Source: Chloroflexota bacterium
GTDB lineage: Bacteria; Chloroflexota; Anaerolineae; UBA4142; SHND01
DNA: 64,000 nt
Direction of reading: 5' to 3'
Assembly: GCA_016209205.1 (NCBI GenBank)
Contig: JACQWQ010000031.1
Location: 1-64,000, forward strand
The stretch's first letter is position 1. The number at the start of each line of letters is the position of its first letter. This document shows, one piece after another, positions 26,277 to 38,106 of this stretch. Made by a program: the position numbers and the translations under genes. A model generated the notes under the pieces. That model worked only from the letters and a program-made list of their open reading frames with translations. It was not told the origin of the DNA and did not search any database.

Positions 26277-27980
26277 ATGATGACAACGATTCAATGCGCA
26301 ATACGCCGGGCGTTGTTTGGCACAATGCTTTTGGCAGGTTTTATTTTGATAGTTTTGTTGACGCCGCAGGACGCGCCTTTTGCCAGTAACCCGGCGGCAT
26401 TCGCCCAAGGACCGGAAGCGGAGGATGCTGCACCGCTCATTACGGTGGACCTTTCGCAAACGCGCGGCAAGATTGACGGACACGCGTTCGGCGTCATCAT
26501 GACAAACAAAGGCAATGACATAACGGAACAGAATTATTTCTATCGCACTGCGCCGGGGCAGCAAAATCTCCGCGAGCTTGGCGTACGCGCATTATTTTAT
26601 TGGGTGGATCGTGACGATTGGGAGCACCCGTACAGTTCCTATACTGCGGCGCCAGTCACGCCGCCCTCGTTGATGCTCACCGATGAATTTCTGACGCTGA
26701 ACAATATCGTCGGCTCTGAGCCGATGATTTCGGTGAACATCACAATGCTTTGTCACCAAACAGATCCTAACGCGGCGCCCTCTTCGGCGAATGTCAGTTG
26801 CGGCAAGGTGACTCCGCAGACTGCCAAAGATTGGTTAAACTATATCAAACAGACAGGCATTCGCAGTGTTAAATATGTCCAATTGGGCGCCGAACCGTAC
26901 GCGGGGTGTCACTATTGGGATGACCCTGCTGGCATCAATTGCACGACCGCCAAGGGCGAGCACAAGATCCAACTCACGCAGGATGAATATGCCAAGCGTG
27001 TGGCGCAGTGGGCAAAGGCGATTCACCAAGTGGATCCAAAAATCAAAGTGGGTGTGCATCTTTTGCCGAATGCATTCATTTGCAAAACCGATTGCAACAA
27101 GGTTTCATGGGACGAGACTTTGTTGAAAAAAGCCGGCAGCCACATTGATTTTGTGATTACGCATCAGTATTTTCAAGTGGACAACCCGGTGACGGATCCT
27201 GCCACGGCGCAAAAGTTTTCGTATTATCAAGAACAGGTGGATATTCGCAAGCGCAATGAGGGGCTTACGGCAATGCCGTCACAGATTCGCAGCGAGTTGC
27301 TCAAGTGGTTGCCTGCCAAGAAAAACATGCCGATTGTCATCGGCGAATTTAATGCCGCGCGCGTCGGCGCCAATGACGACACCTTTTCCATCAACACGCG
27401 CATGTCCCTCTTTGCGGGCTTTAGCATCGCGGAAGGGTATTTGGATGCGGTTGCTCCGGTCAATCTCAATGGGGTGCTCTATCCCGGCGCCGCGCGCGTG
27501 ATTTTGTTGGACCTCTATACGCTGCCGGTGATGATTTCCCATTTCTTGCCGCTGGACAATCCGACGACACTGGTCACCTCGCCGTCGTGGCGCATGCTGG
27601 CGGCGCTCAAGGATTTTCAAGGCAAGACCTGGACGACGACGAGTGTGAAAAATAATCCCCAGACACCGGTCGGGCGTCCGGCGCTGCGCGTGTATGCCGT
27701 GAAAAAAGGCAAGAATGTTTGGCTCGCCGTGTTCAATCACAGCACGACTACAACGTATACGGTGAAGGTGAAATTTGTCGGGACGACGCTGGTCAGCGGC
27801 AACAAGACCGTGATTGGTGATACCGCCGCGTCGTTCCTCACGCAAAATACCACGGACGCGCCGAATGCGGTGGGACCGACGACGACACAAATTCCCGCGG
27901 CCCAAATCAAAAAGAGCACGCTCTCCGGGATGGTATTTCCCGCGCACTCGTTGACCATGAGCCAGCTTACGGGGAAATAG
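26277..27980 (+). CDS. Secreted glycoside-hydrolase-like protein (GH51/GH39-like TIM barrel suggested)
   Basis: N-terminal signal segment; YVQLGAEPYAGCHYWDD...YAKRVAQWAKAIHQVDPKIKVGVHLLP...IVIGEFNAARVG...; C-terminal beta-rich domain. Confidence 0.55.
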   Translation: MMTTIQCAIRRALFGTMLLAGFILIVLLTPQDAPFASNPAAFAQGPEAEDAAPLITVDLSQTRGKIDGHAFGVIMTNKGNDITEQNYFYRTAPGQQNLRELGVRALFYWVDRDDWEHPYSSYTAAPVTPPSLMLTDEFLTLNNIVGSEPMISVNITMLCHQTDPNAAPSSANVSCGKVTPQTAKDWLNYIKQTGIRSVKYVQLGAEPYAGCHYWDDPAGINCTTAKGEHKIQLTQDEYAKRVAQWAKAIHQVDPKIKVGVHLLPNAFICKTDCNKVSWDETLLKKAGSHIDFVITHQYFQVDNPVTDPATAQKFSYYQEQVDIRKRNEGLTAMPSQIRSELLKWLPAKKNMPIVIGEFNAARVGANDDTFSINTRMSLFAGFSIAEGYLDAVAPVNLNGVLYPGAARVILLDLYTLPVMISHFLPLDNPTTLVTSPSWRMLAALKDFQGKTWTTTSVKNNPQTPVGRPALRVYAVKKGKNVWLAVFNHSTTTTYTVKVKFVGTTLVSGNKTVIGDTAASFLTQNTTDAPNAVGPTTTQIPAAQIKKSTLSGMVFPAHSLTMSQLTGK

Positions 27981-27995
27981 GACAATGACAGAGAC

Positions 27996-29924
27996 GTGCG
28001 ATGTCGGCTGTATGCCAGCTGCATACATCGCCTTATTCGTCTTGAGGAGTTGGCTTTGAAACGCTTTTCATCAGCACAGTGGATTCTCCCTGTGCTGATT
28101 GTTTTGCTCGCGGTGTGGCTCCGTTTTTATCAACTCGGCGACAAGGGGTTGTGGGGCGACGAAATCGCGCAGGCGAAATGGTCGCTGCTGCCGCTGGCGA
28201 AAATGTGGGCGCGCTTTCGTGACCCGCCCGATTTCATTTTGCATTTTCTCCTCGGTCAGTTGGCGCAGCAATTTGGCGCGAGCGCGTTTTGGGTCCGGTT
28301 GCCTTCGGCAATCACAAGCGTGCTGGCGGCGCCCGCGACGTATGTGGTGGCGCGGCGCGTCGGTTCGCGAACTGTGGCGCTGGTTGCCATGTTGTTGGTT
28401 GCCGTTTCCCCATTTCAGATTTGGTATGCGCAGGATGCGCGCTTGTATGCGGCGCTCGCGTGTTATGCCGCGCTGTCGCTATACTTTTTTCTCCGCATGT
28501 TGGATTGTCCGCAGTGGCGCACGGCGCTTGGTCTGACCGTCATGAACGCGCTTGCCGTGTACACGCATCTTTTTGGCGTCATGCCATTGTTGATTGAGGG
28601 TATCGCATTGGTTGGCGTTGCGCTGGGCGCGTTGTGGCACGCGCGGGCGCAGCGAACACGCGAAAAGCTGTTGCGTGTTTTGTTACCCCGCGCGCATCTT
28701 TTAATTCTCGCGAGTTTTGCATTGACCGCACTCGCAGCACTGCCGCTCGTGCCGGGGACACTGCCGTATGTGCTGCATCCATCGCTCAAAGGCATCGAAG
28801 CGGAATTTTCGTATGCGCCGTTTCAGCTCACGCCGGATTTTTTGCAGCTGCTGTTGAGTGACATGGGTCTCGCGCCCGATTTGGGATGGCGCACAGTTTT
28901 GTCTTTGGCGTTGGCGCTGCTCGGCTTGATCGCGCTGTGGAAAAATAATTCGCGCGGCGCATGGATTCTCGGCGCGTGGCTGCTCTTGCCGCTCCTCCTC
29001 TTGCACGTTGCCCATCCAAGTCGCGGCGTCGCGAATCGCTACTTGATTTTTCTTCAGCCGGTGTTTGTCGTGTTGATAGCAATAGGGCTGATGTGGTTGG
29101 GTGAAAAGATTGTGACGTTCAGAAGGGAAATCAGGGTAGGTGCGATTGTCGTCGGAATCGTAATAATGATTTTTGTGGTCGTGCCTCCGCTGCAAGCATT
29201 GTATCCGCGCGCGAAATTGAATGACTGGCAAACGTTGGCGAGATTTTTTGCGACGCACGCGCAGCCGGGCGATGTGTTGATGGGCGAAAATAAATATTGG
29301 GCGTTGAATGCGCTCGCGTATTACTTGCCGAATGTCAACGCGTACAGCAGTCCGCCCGGAACGCTTGACGCGCTGCAAAACGCGCGCGCGCAAAACCGGC
29401 GTTTGTGGTACGTTTCGTTCGGCGGCGGTTTGAATCCTGAAGTGGAACAGTGGGTGCAAGCGAATTTTACACGCGTGGAGGATGCCGCATGGATGCGCGC
29501 CGACTTGGATTATGTCCCGCGCGATGAATTTCATTTTACGCAATCGGAAGGACTCGTTGCGTTGTATTTTCACGACGGCGAGATTCCGTCACGCATCGAG
29601 TACGCGAATGAATTGGGCGACCGCGCGAATGTGACGCCGCACCTGCCGCTGGCATTTGGTGAGATGTTGGAAGCGAAACTAGAGTTAGCGGGAGGGGAGG
29701 AACGGGGTTTTGAGATCATTTATTCAAGTAAGAAACCTGCTCAGTTCCAAGTGACAGTAAACGGGGAAAGTTGGACTAAGGTCAATAAGGATATAGCAGG
29801 AAATGTCATCGTTACGAGACGCGGCACATTGGGCGTTGAAGGGGAGCAAGTATTCATTCAAGTGAAAAACCTGAGTCGAGAATCTCCATTGTTTGTGAAA
29901 TCCATCAGACTATCCAGTCATTGA
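27996..29924 (+). CDS. Glycosyltransferase family 39/PMT-like polytopic membrane protein; true start probably near 28050
   Basis: LLAVWLRFYQLGDKGLWGDEIAQAKWSLLPL...LLGQLAQQFGASAFWVRLPSAITSVLAAPATYVVARRVGSRTVAL...ISPFQIWYAQDARLYA-type motif. Confidence 0.85.
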   Translation: MRCRLYASCIHRLIRLEELALKRFSSAQWILPVLIVLLAVWLRFYQLGDKGLWGDEIAQAKWSLLPLAKMWARFRDPPDFILHFLLGQLAQQFGASAFWVRLPSAITSVLAAPATYVVARRVGSRTVALVAMLLVAVSPFQIWYAQDARLYAALACYAALSLYFFLRMLDCPQWRTALGLTVMNALAVYTHLFGVMPLLIEGIALVGVALGALWHARAQRTREKLLRVLLPRAHLLILASFALTALAALPLVPGTLPYVLHPSLKGIEAEFSYAPFQLTPDFLQLLLSDMGLAPDLGWRTVLSLALALLGLIALWKNNSRGAWILGAWLLLPLLLLHVAHPSRGVANRYLIFLQPVFVVLIAIGLMWLGEKIVTFRREIRVGAIVVGIVIMIFVVVPPLQALYPRAKLNDWQTLARFFATHAQPGDVLMGENKYWALNALAYYLPNVNAYSSPPGTLDALQNARAQNRRLWYVSFGGGLNPEVEQWVQANFTRVEDAAWMRADLDYVPRDEFHFTQSEGLVALYFHDGEIPSRIEYANELGDRANVTPHLPLAFGEMLEAKLELAGGEERGFEIIYSSKKPAQFQVTVNGESWTKVNKDIAGNVIVTRRGTLGVEGEQVFIQVKNLSRESPLFVKSIRLSSH

Positions 29925-30212
29925 CTTTTGTGCCGAGACCCTATTTTGTCTATGCGTACTTTGCCAAGGGCGCGATGCGACGACGATTCAAGATAGACGG
30001 ATTGTGCGTTTTGACATCCCACCCGCTGCGCCGTTTGCCGTGACCGTGCAGGTGTTGAACAGAGCTCCCAACGCGCAGCTCCAGTTGCGCGCCATCGGTT
30101 TAGCAGGAAAATAGGCACGCGGCGCTTTGAATGCGCCTGGCGCGTGGTTCTCTTCGGGAAAACCATCGGGATTTGTGTTCTGCATTACGTACTCCACATA
30201 AGGAAGTCCAAC

Positions 30213-31931
30213 ATGCTTGCTTTGCTTTCGGTGCGACGTGACAAAAATATTTGGTTTTGGTTCGGCATTGTTCCGGCGGGCTTTTACCTGCTCGGATTCG
30301 TCGCGCTCACGTTTCCGCTCATCACGACTTTTAGCGAGAGACTTTGGGCAAGGGGCGCGGATGGCTGGCAAAGTCTTTGGAATCTTTGGTGGGTTCACAA
30401 GGCGCTCTTGGAACTCGGGCAGCTACCTTGGGACACAAACTGGATCCATTATCCCTATGGCGTTTCGTTGTGGACGCACACCCTTGGACCATTCAACGGA
30501 CTGGTCGGCGCGGCGCTCTATCCGTTTCTTTCGTTTCCACAGATCTATAATTTCGTGGTGTTGTTTTCGTTTGTCGCAAGCGGGCTTACTACATTTTATC
30601 TCGTCTATTTTTTGACCAAGAGCTATGTTCCGAGTTTGCTTGCAGGGTATGTCTTTACGTTTTCAAGTTATCACTTGGCGCAGTCAAATGCGCACTTGCA
30701 ACTGGCTGCCACCGAATGGATTCCCCTCTTTATCTTGTACTGGTATGCGCTCTGGACGAAACCCGGAATCATGATGGGCGCGATGGCAGCCGTGATGCTC
30801 GGCGCCGTGGCGCTTTGTGATTACTATTATTTGTTTTACTGCGTGATTGCAGCGGGGGTAATGAGCTTGTGGTGGCTGGTGCAGTTTCGCGGCTTGCCGC
30901 GCGCGCAGCTCAAGTCCCTGGTCGCGTTTGCAGCGGTGGCGCTGGTCACGGTCGCGCCGCTTGTAATCCCGCTGGCGGTTGAACTCGTGCGCGCTCCGGT
31001 TGTCGGACACGCAGTCGAAAAGAATTCTCTGGACCTCGTTCAACTTTTTGTGCCCGGCAGTAATTGGCGGTTTGCCGAATGGACGCGTGCGGTTTGGAGC
31101 CGGTGGCAGATGAACAGCGCCGAAGGAAACGCGGCATTGAGCATTTCGGTGCTCGTCACGCTCGGCTATGTTTTCTGGCAAAGAAAAAAATTGCGCGAAC
31201 CAAACGTGCTGCTTTGGTACCTTTTGCTGCTGGTATTTTTGCTCCTGAGTATAGGCCCCGTTTTGCATTGGAACGGGAATGTTTTCACGGCATTTCCGAT
31301 GCCTTATGGCGTCTTGACCGACCTGCTGCCCATCTTGCATGCCTCTGGTGTTCCCATTCGAATGGTCGTGATGATTACGCTGAGCGCGGCGGTTCTGGTT
31401 GGTTATGGTTTGAAACTGCTCTTTGCCGGAACCAAAGCAACTTTGGGTGTAGGAGTGGTTCTGGCGCTCTTGATGTTGATCGAACCGTTGCCAAAGGATT
31501 TCAGCATGATGTCGTTAAAGGTCCCGTCGTATGTCACCGCGCTTGGGTCGTCTCCTGACAACGCGGGCGTGTTGGATTTTGTCGAGCCGGATATCCAAAA
31601 TCGTAAAAGCGGCGGCGCGGGAGGCAAAGCAAAGGTGCTGTATTATCAAACCCTTCATCAAAAACCGGTTGGCTTTGGCTATGTCTCGCGCGTATCTCCC
31701 GGCACACTTGAGCAAGACACACGGCTGTGGAAAGAAATTGAGGCGCTGCACTGGGGCGTGTTGTGCCGCATATACAACTTTCGCTACCTTGCAGTGGACC
31801 CAAACGAAAAGCTTGATTTCGATTCTCTGAAAACGGTGACGATTGTTTATCGCGACAAAGATGCCATTGTCTACGATCTCAAGCCCGGTGGGCAATGTGG
31901 GGATGAAGCTGAAAGCGAGATAGCAAAATAA
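30213..31931 (+). CDS. Polytopic membrane protein, glycosyltransferase-like
   Basis: multiple TM segments, RGADGWQSLWNLWWVHKALLELGQLPWDTNWIHYPYGVSLW...FTFSSYHLAQSNAHLQLAATEWIPLFILYWYAL. Confidence 0.7.
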   Translation: MLALLSVRRDKNIWFWFGIVPAGFYLLGFVALTFPLITTFSERLWARGADGWQSLWNLWWVHKALLELGQLPWDTNWIHYPYGVSLWTHTLGPFNGLVGAALYPFLSFPQIYNFVVLFSFVASGLTTFYLVYFLTKSYVPSLLAGYVFTFSSYHLAQSNAHLQLAATEWIPLFILYWYALWTKPGIMMGAMAAVMLGAVALCDYYYLFYCVIAAGVMSLWWLVQFRGLPRAQLKSLVAFAAVALVTVAPLVIPLAVELVRAPVVGHAVEKNSLDLVQLFVPGSNWRFAEWTRAVWSRWQMNSAEGNAALSISVLVTLGYVFWQRKKLREPNVLLWYLLLLVFLLLSIGPVLHWNGNVFTAFPMPYGVLTDLLPILHASGVPIRMVVMITLSAAVLVGYGLKLLFAGTKATLGVGVVLALLMLIEPLPKDFSMMSLKVPSYVTALGSSPDNAGVLDFVEPDIQNRKSGGAGGKAKVLYYQTLHQKPVGFGYVSRVSPGTLEQDTRLWKEIEALHWGVLCRIYNFRYLAVDPNEKLDFDSLKTVTIVYRDKDAIVYDLKPGGQCGDEAESEIAK

Positions 31932-32041
31932 AAAAAATGTCTGTTGACGGACGCGTTGGTTCGGCGTTACAATCAGCGCGCGGTGACGCCATCGCAACGC
32001 GAGTGTAATGTCACAAAATTCAGCGAAAGGGACAATTCAAC

Positions 32042-33460
32042 ATGCTCACACGCACATTCGGACTCGTCGGCTTGCTCGTCCTACTCGGGCTTGCCTTGTT
32101 CAATGCGCCGCACACGCGCGCCGCGCCCCACGCGGTCTTTACGGTCACTACGACCAACGATGCGAACGACGGCGTTTGCGATGCCGCGCATTGCTCTTTG
32201 CGCGAAGCAATTAACGCCGCAAACAGCAGCGGCGCGGCGGGCGTGATTGACTTTAACATCATCGGGTTTCCACCGTTCGTGATTGAACCCGGCTCGCCGC
32301 TGCCTGCGGTTACTCAGAACGGGATTAACATTGACGGTTACTCGCAGCTCGGCGCGATTCAGAATACCGACCCGTCTATCAGCAATGCGAATCTGATGAT
32401 CGAATTGAGCGGCGCGGCGGCAGGCGCGGCGAGTGGGCTGGAACTGGCTGGTGGAAATAGTTCGGTGCGTGGGCTAGTCATCTACCATTGGTCCGGCACG
32501 GCTGTCGTGCTGACATCCAGTTTTAATACGGTTGCCGGAAATTTTATTGGGATTGGCACGGATGGCGTGACCGGACTCACCAATTTGGAAGGTGTATACC
32601 TTGGTGACGCGACGACATCCAATGTCATCGGCGGAGAGATTGCGGCAGAGCGCAACGTCATCGGCTATAACTCATTCAATGGTGTGTACGCGTCGGGCAG
32701 TGGTCACTCGATCGTCAAAAATCTCGTCGGCGTGAGCGCCGGCGGCGCGCTCGCCGTGCCGAATGGTAACGGGATTCAGCTTCGCGCGAACAATGTGGAA
32801 ATTCGCAGCAATGTTATCTCGGGCAACAGCGGCTATGGGGTTTGGCTTGACGGCGGCGCGCGTAAAAATACCATCACGAGTAACATTATCGGCGCGGACG
32901 CGACGCTTGCCGCCGCGCTGCCGAATAGTTCTGACGGAATCTTGCTGAACAATGCGGTAAAAAAGAATCGTATCGGCGGCAACATGATCACGAACAATGG
33001 CGGCGCCGGAATTGCGTTAACGCCCAATGCAGGCGCGGGTAACAATTTGGGCGGGAATTGGATTTTCGATAATACGCTTTTGGGGATTGACCTCAATCAA
33101 GACGGGATCACGCCGAATGACAAGTTCGATGCCGATGGCGGACCCAACCTGCTGCAAAACATGCCAGAAATCACCAGCGCGGAAAGTACTCCGCAGCGCG
33201 TGCGCGGCAGAATCAAGACCGCGTCCAATGTAACCGTCACGCTCGATTTCTATGCCAATAACACGTGCGACCTCAGCGGCTTTGGCGAGGGGCTGTTTTA
33301 TCTGGGCAGCACAACCGTTACGACGAACGCCAAGGGTAAAGCAGCATTTAATTGGATTGCGACGAGCCCGTTTGCGACCGGTCAAAGCATCACTGCCACC
33401 GCGACCGTCAAAAAGAGCACGTCGGAATTTAGCGCGTGCGCGCTCGCGCTGCCGGGGTAG
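32042..33460 (+). CDS. Secreted right-handed beta-helix protein with CSLREA motif
   Basis: signal peptide; FTVTTTNDANDGVCDAAHCSLREAINAANSSGAAGVIDFNI; repeated N-x-I-G-N/NVISGNSG coils. Confidence 0.82.
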   Translation: MLTRTFGLVGLLVLLGLALFNAPHTRAAPHAVFTVTTTNDANDGVCDAAHCSLREAINAANSSGAAGVIDFNIIGFPPFVIEPGSPLPAVTQNGINIDGYSQLGAIQNTDPSISNANLMIELSGAAAGAASGLELAGGNSSVRGLVIYHWSGTAVVLTSSFNTVAGNFIGIGTDGVTGLTNLEGVYLGDATTSNVIGGEIAAERNVIGYNSFNGVYASGSGHSIVKNLVGVSAGGALAVPNGNGIQLRANNVEIRSNVISGNSGYGVWLDGGARKNTITSNIIGADATLAAALPNSSDGILLNNAVKKNRIGGNMITNNGGAGIALTPNAGAGNNLGGNWIFDNTLLGIDLNQDGITPNDKFDADGGPNLLQNMPEITSAESTPQRVRGRIKTASNVTVTLDFYANNTCDLSGFGEGLFYLGSTTVTTNAKGKAAFNWIATSPFATGQSITATATVKKSTSEFSACALALPG

Positions 33461-33533
33461 AACGCGAACGGATTGACGCATTGGCAGCGAAAACAAACAC
33501 CGCGCCTCTCACGAGACGCGCTGCGCGCCCCGT

Positions 33534-34340
33534 TTACTTTTTCGCCGTGTCCTCATCGAGCGCGCCCACCTCGCGCAAATACCGTTCCATGCGCTCGACA
33601 AATTTTTCTGCGTCGGCGACGATTTGTGCGGCGGAGGTGGGATTCAAGAATTTATATACCGGTGAGTAATCCGCATCTAAACGCAATTTCAAAGCCCGTT
33701 CCAGAATTTCCGCATATTCGGGTTCGATGCGCTTTGCCTTGATAAAATATTGTCCGAACGCGCTCTTGACGCCGTCATGTTTGGCGCGCACGACGTCGAG
33801 GACAAAGAGTACGGCAGTGGCTAAATAAAACACCGAATAATACGCGCGGTTGGCTGCGCCCGCAATATAGCCGCGTTCCAGATCGCCTCTTGCGGTTTCC
33901 AGCGCATCATGTGCTTTCTTAATAAAATGACTGATTTGAATTTTCTTGTTCTTGTCCACGTTTTCGATTCCCCCATTTACTTGGAGCGCGACGCGCGAGT
34001 ATTTTCCAACACGCGGGTAGAGACTATAGCCCTCGTTGCGGAGATTGCGATAGATCGGGGAGCGTAGTTTTTGCATCGTTTCAAAATCTTCAAGTTCCAC
34101 AGCCAGCGCGCTCAGGGACACTTCATACTTGTCAACGACGGCGCGCTCTTGCGCATAAATTGCATCTTTGGAAATGACGCCGTTCGGTTCAAAGACGATC
34201 AGCAGGTCAACATCAGACTCGGCGTCGAAATCACCGCGCACTTTGGAACCAAAGAGAATCACGCGCACGAGCTGCTTGCGAAATTTCGTGCGCAAACGCG
34301 TCACGAGTTCGCTCACTGCGGCGCGCTCCGCAGGGGTCAA
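33534..34340 (-). CDS. MNT-HEPN fusion protein (nucleotidyltransferase + HEPN), copy 2
   Basis: VILFGSKVRGDFDAESDVDLLIVF nucleotidyltransferase motif; C-terminal ANRAYYSVFYLATAVLFVLDVVRAKHDGVKSAFGQYF HEPN-like. Confidence 0.85.
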   Translation of the reverse strand: MTPAERAAVSELVTRLRTKFRKQLVRVILFGSKVRGDFDAESDVDLLIVFEPNGVISKDAIYAQERAVVDKYEVSLSALAVELEDFETMQKLRSPIYRNLRNEGYSLYPRVGKYSRVALQVNGGIENVDKNKKIQISHFIKKAHDALETARGDLERGYIAGAANRAYYSVFYLATAVLFVLDVVRAKHDGVKSAFGQYFIKAKRIEPEYAEILERALKLRLDADYSPVYKFLNPTSAAQIVADAEKFVERMERYLREVGALDEDTAKK

Positions 34341-34480
34341 ATATTTCAGATAGCGCGTACTCCCACGAGACGCGGTGTTTCCTTGTCTACCGATTTCCCT
34401 GTTTACCGCTTGCTGCTCACTGCTTACTGGTTACTGCTCACTGCTCACTGCTCACTGATTACTGACCACTGATTACTGGT

Positions 34481-34597
34481 TTAATAATCCGGCATCGGCG
34501 GCGCGGCGGGACCGGCTTTATCTTTTTCCGGCGCGTCGGTGATCAACGCTGCGGTGGTGAGAATCATTGCCGCGATGGACGCCGCGTGCTGCAACGC
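34481..34597 (-). pseudogene. groEL 3'-end fragment
   Basis: [37 protein letters not shown] versus true GroEL end [36 protein letters not shown]. Confidence 0.93.
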
Positions 34598-34611
34598 GCC
34601 GCGCGGCGCGT

Positions 34612-35418
34612 TTACTTTTTCGCCGCGTCTTCGTCGAGCGCGCCCACCTCGCGCAAATACTCTTCCATCCGCGCGACAAATTTTTCTGCGTCGGCGACGA
34701 TTTGTTTCGCGGACTCGGGATTGAGCAACTTCCATTCTTCCGCATAATCTGCGTCCACTCGAAGTTTGAACGCGCGTACCAGAATTTTCGAATATTCAGG
34801 TTCAATGCGTTTGGTTTTGACCATGTATTCGCCGAATGCGGAGATGACGCCTTCGTGTTTTGCGCGGACAACATCAAGCACGAACAGGACGGCTGTCGCA
34901 AGATAATACACGGTATAGTATGCGCGGTTGGCGGCGGCAGCAATACTACCACGTTCTAAATCAGCTTGGGCGTCCGCCAACGCTTGACGCGCTCTCTCGA
35001 TAAAGTGCTTGATTTGGATTTTTTTGTTCTTGTCCACGTTTTCGACCCCTCCGTTGACCGGCAGTGATGCGCGTGAGTATTTGCCTTGGCGGGGATATAG
35101 ACTATAGCCCTCATTGCGAAGATTCCGATAGAGTGGCGCGCGCAGTTTTTGAAATGCTTGAAAATCCTCGTACTCCACCGCAACCGCGCCAAGCAGCACG
35201 TTGTATTTGTCCGCCACCGCGCGCTCTTGGTCGTAAATCGTTTCTTTTGTGATCGCGCCGTTGGGTTTGAACACAATCAGCACATCCACATCCGATTCGG
35301 CGTCGAAATCACCGCGCACTTTGGAACCAAAGAGAATCACGCGCACGAGCTGCTTGCGAAATTTCGTGCGCAAACGCGTCACGAGTTCGCTCACTGCGGC
35401 GCGCTCCGCAGGGGTCAA
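34612..35418 (-). CDS. MNT-HEPN fusion protein, copy 1
   Basis: 268 aa, closely similar to 33534-34340, identical N-terminal about 45 aa. Confidence 0.85.
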   Translation of the reverse strand: MTPAERAAVSELVTRLRTKFRKQLVRVILFGSKVRGDFDAESDVDVLIVFKPNGAITKETIYDQERAVADKYNVLLGAVAVEYEDFQAFQKLRAPLYRNLRNEGYSLYPRQGKYSRASLPVNGGVENVDKNKKIQIKHFIERARQALADAQADLERGSIAAAANRAYYTVYYLATAVLFVLDVVRAKHEGVISAFGEYMVKTKRIEPEYSKILVRAFKLRVDADYAEEWKLLNPESAKQIVADAEKFVARMEEYLREVGALDEDAAKK

Positions 35419-35543
35419 ATATTTCAGATAGCGCGTAAATTATACTCTAAAACAAACACCGCGCCTCCCACGAGACGCGGTGTTTCCTTATCTACCGATT
35501 TCCCTGTTTACCGACTACTGATCACTGATCACTGATTACTGGT

Positions 35544-37265
<1,722 letters not shown>

Positions 37266-37286
37266 TCAGTCCTCATCGCTCGCTAC

Positions 37287-37589
37287 TTATTTTTGAACAA
37301 CTGCGAGAATGTCTTTTTCTGAGAGAATCAGCAACTTTTTGTCGCCGAGCTTGATTTCCGTGCCGCTGTATTTCGCAAAAATGACACGGTCATCTACGGC
37401 AACTTCAAGCGGAAGGCGTTTCTTGCCATCTTCGTCCCAGCGACCGGGACCGATGGCGAGAACTCTACCTTCTTGGGGTTTTTCCTTTGCCGTTTCGGGC
37501 AGCAAGAGTCCACTTGCAGTCGTTTCATCGCGGTCGAGGGGTTCGACGATCACGCGGTCGGCAAGGGGGCGTAGGTTTTGATCTGCCAT
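37287..37589 (-). CDS. groES: Co-chaperonin GroES
   Basis: [44 protein letters not shown]... Confidence 0.97.
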   Translation of the reverse strand: MADQNLRPLADRVIVEPLDRDETTASGLLLPETAKEKPQEGRVLAIGPGRWDEDGKKRLPLEVAVDDRVIFAKYSGTEIKLGDKKLLILSEKDILAVVQK

Positions 37590-37646
37590 AATGTTTCTCC
37601 TTGATGGATAGAATTTTATGGGGTTGTTCGTTCACACAGAAAGAGG

Positions 37647-37673
37647 TTAGCACTCGTTTGCGGAGAGTGCTAA
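37647..37673. promoter_or_regulatory. CIRCE element (HrcA operator) upstream of groES-groEL
   Basis: TTAGCACTC-GTTTGCGGA-GAGTGCTAA, perfect 9-9-9 inverted repeat. Confidence 0.97.
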
Positions 37674-37956
37674 CCGAGAGAAAATATATCACAGAAATTC
37701 AACTTGTCAAGGGGTTTGGATAAAATTGTTTATAAGGATTTCGTAAACAATCTGTAATCGCCAAAGGACTAGTATCCTATTGTTATTATCGTACGCTATG
37801 CCTACAATTTTCTGTGTCAAATTGAAATTGCGCGTGATGGGGGCGCTCGCGCGGTTCGTGCTTTACCGATGCTGTTGCCCACTGGCTCTGCTGCTGTAGA
37901 GTAGTGGGCATGTTCGGTTATACACGGAACCGATCCAGCTCCCCAAGAATCACCAA

Positions 37957-38070
37957 CCTAGCAGTCTGTCGGGAAAACCCATTTTCTCCAAGCGAAGGTT
38001 GCTCGAGAAAACGGATTTCGGGATTTGCCCTTTGCAACGAAAAACATTTGTTCTCCGACAGACTGCTAGG
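37957..38070. mobile_element. MITE-like element, 114 bp including perfect 16-bp terminal inverted repeats
   Basis: cctagcagtctgtcgg ... ccgacagactgctagg; CTAG at both borders compatible with a target duplication; no ORF. Confidence 0.75.
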
Positions 38071-38106
38071 CATTTGAGGCGCCAGGATTTCCACTAACAG
38101 GATGAA

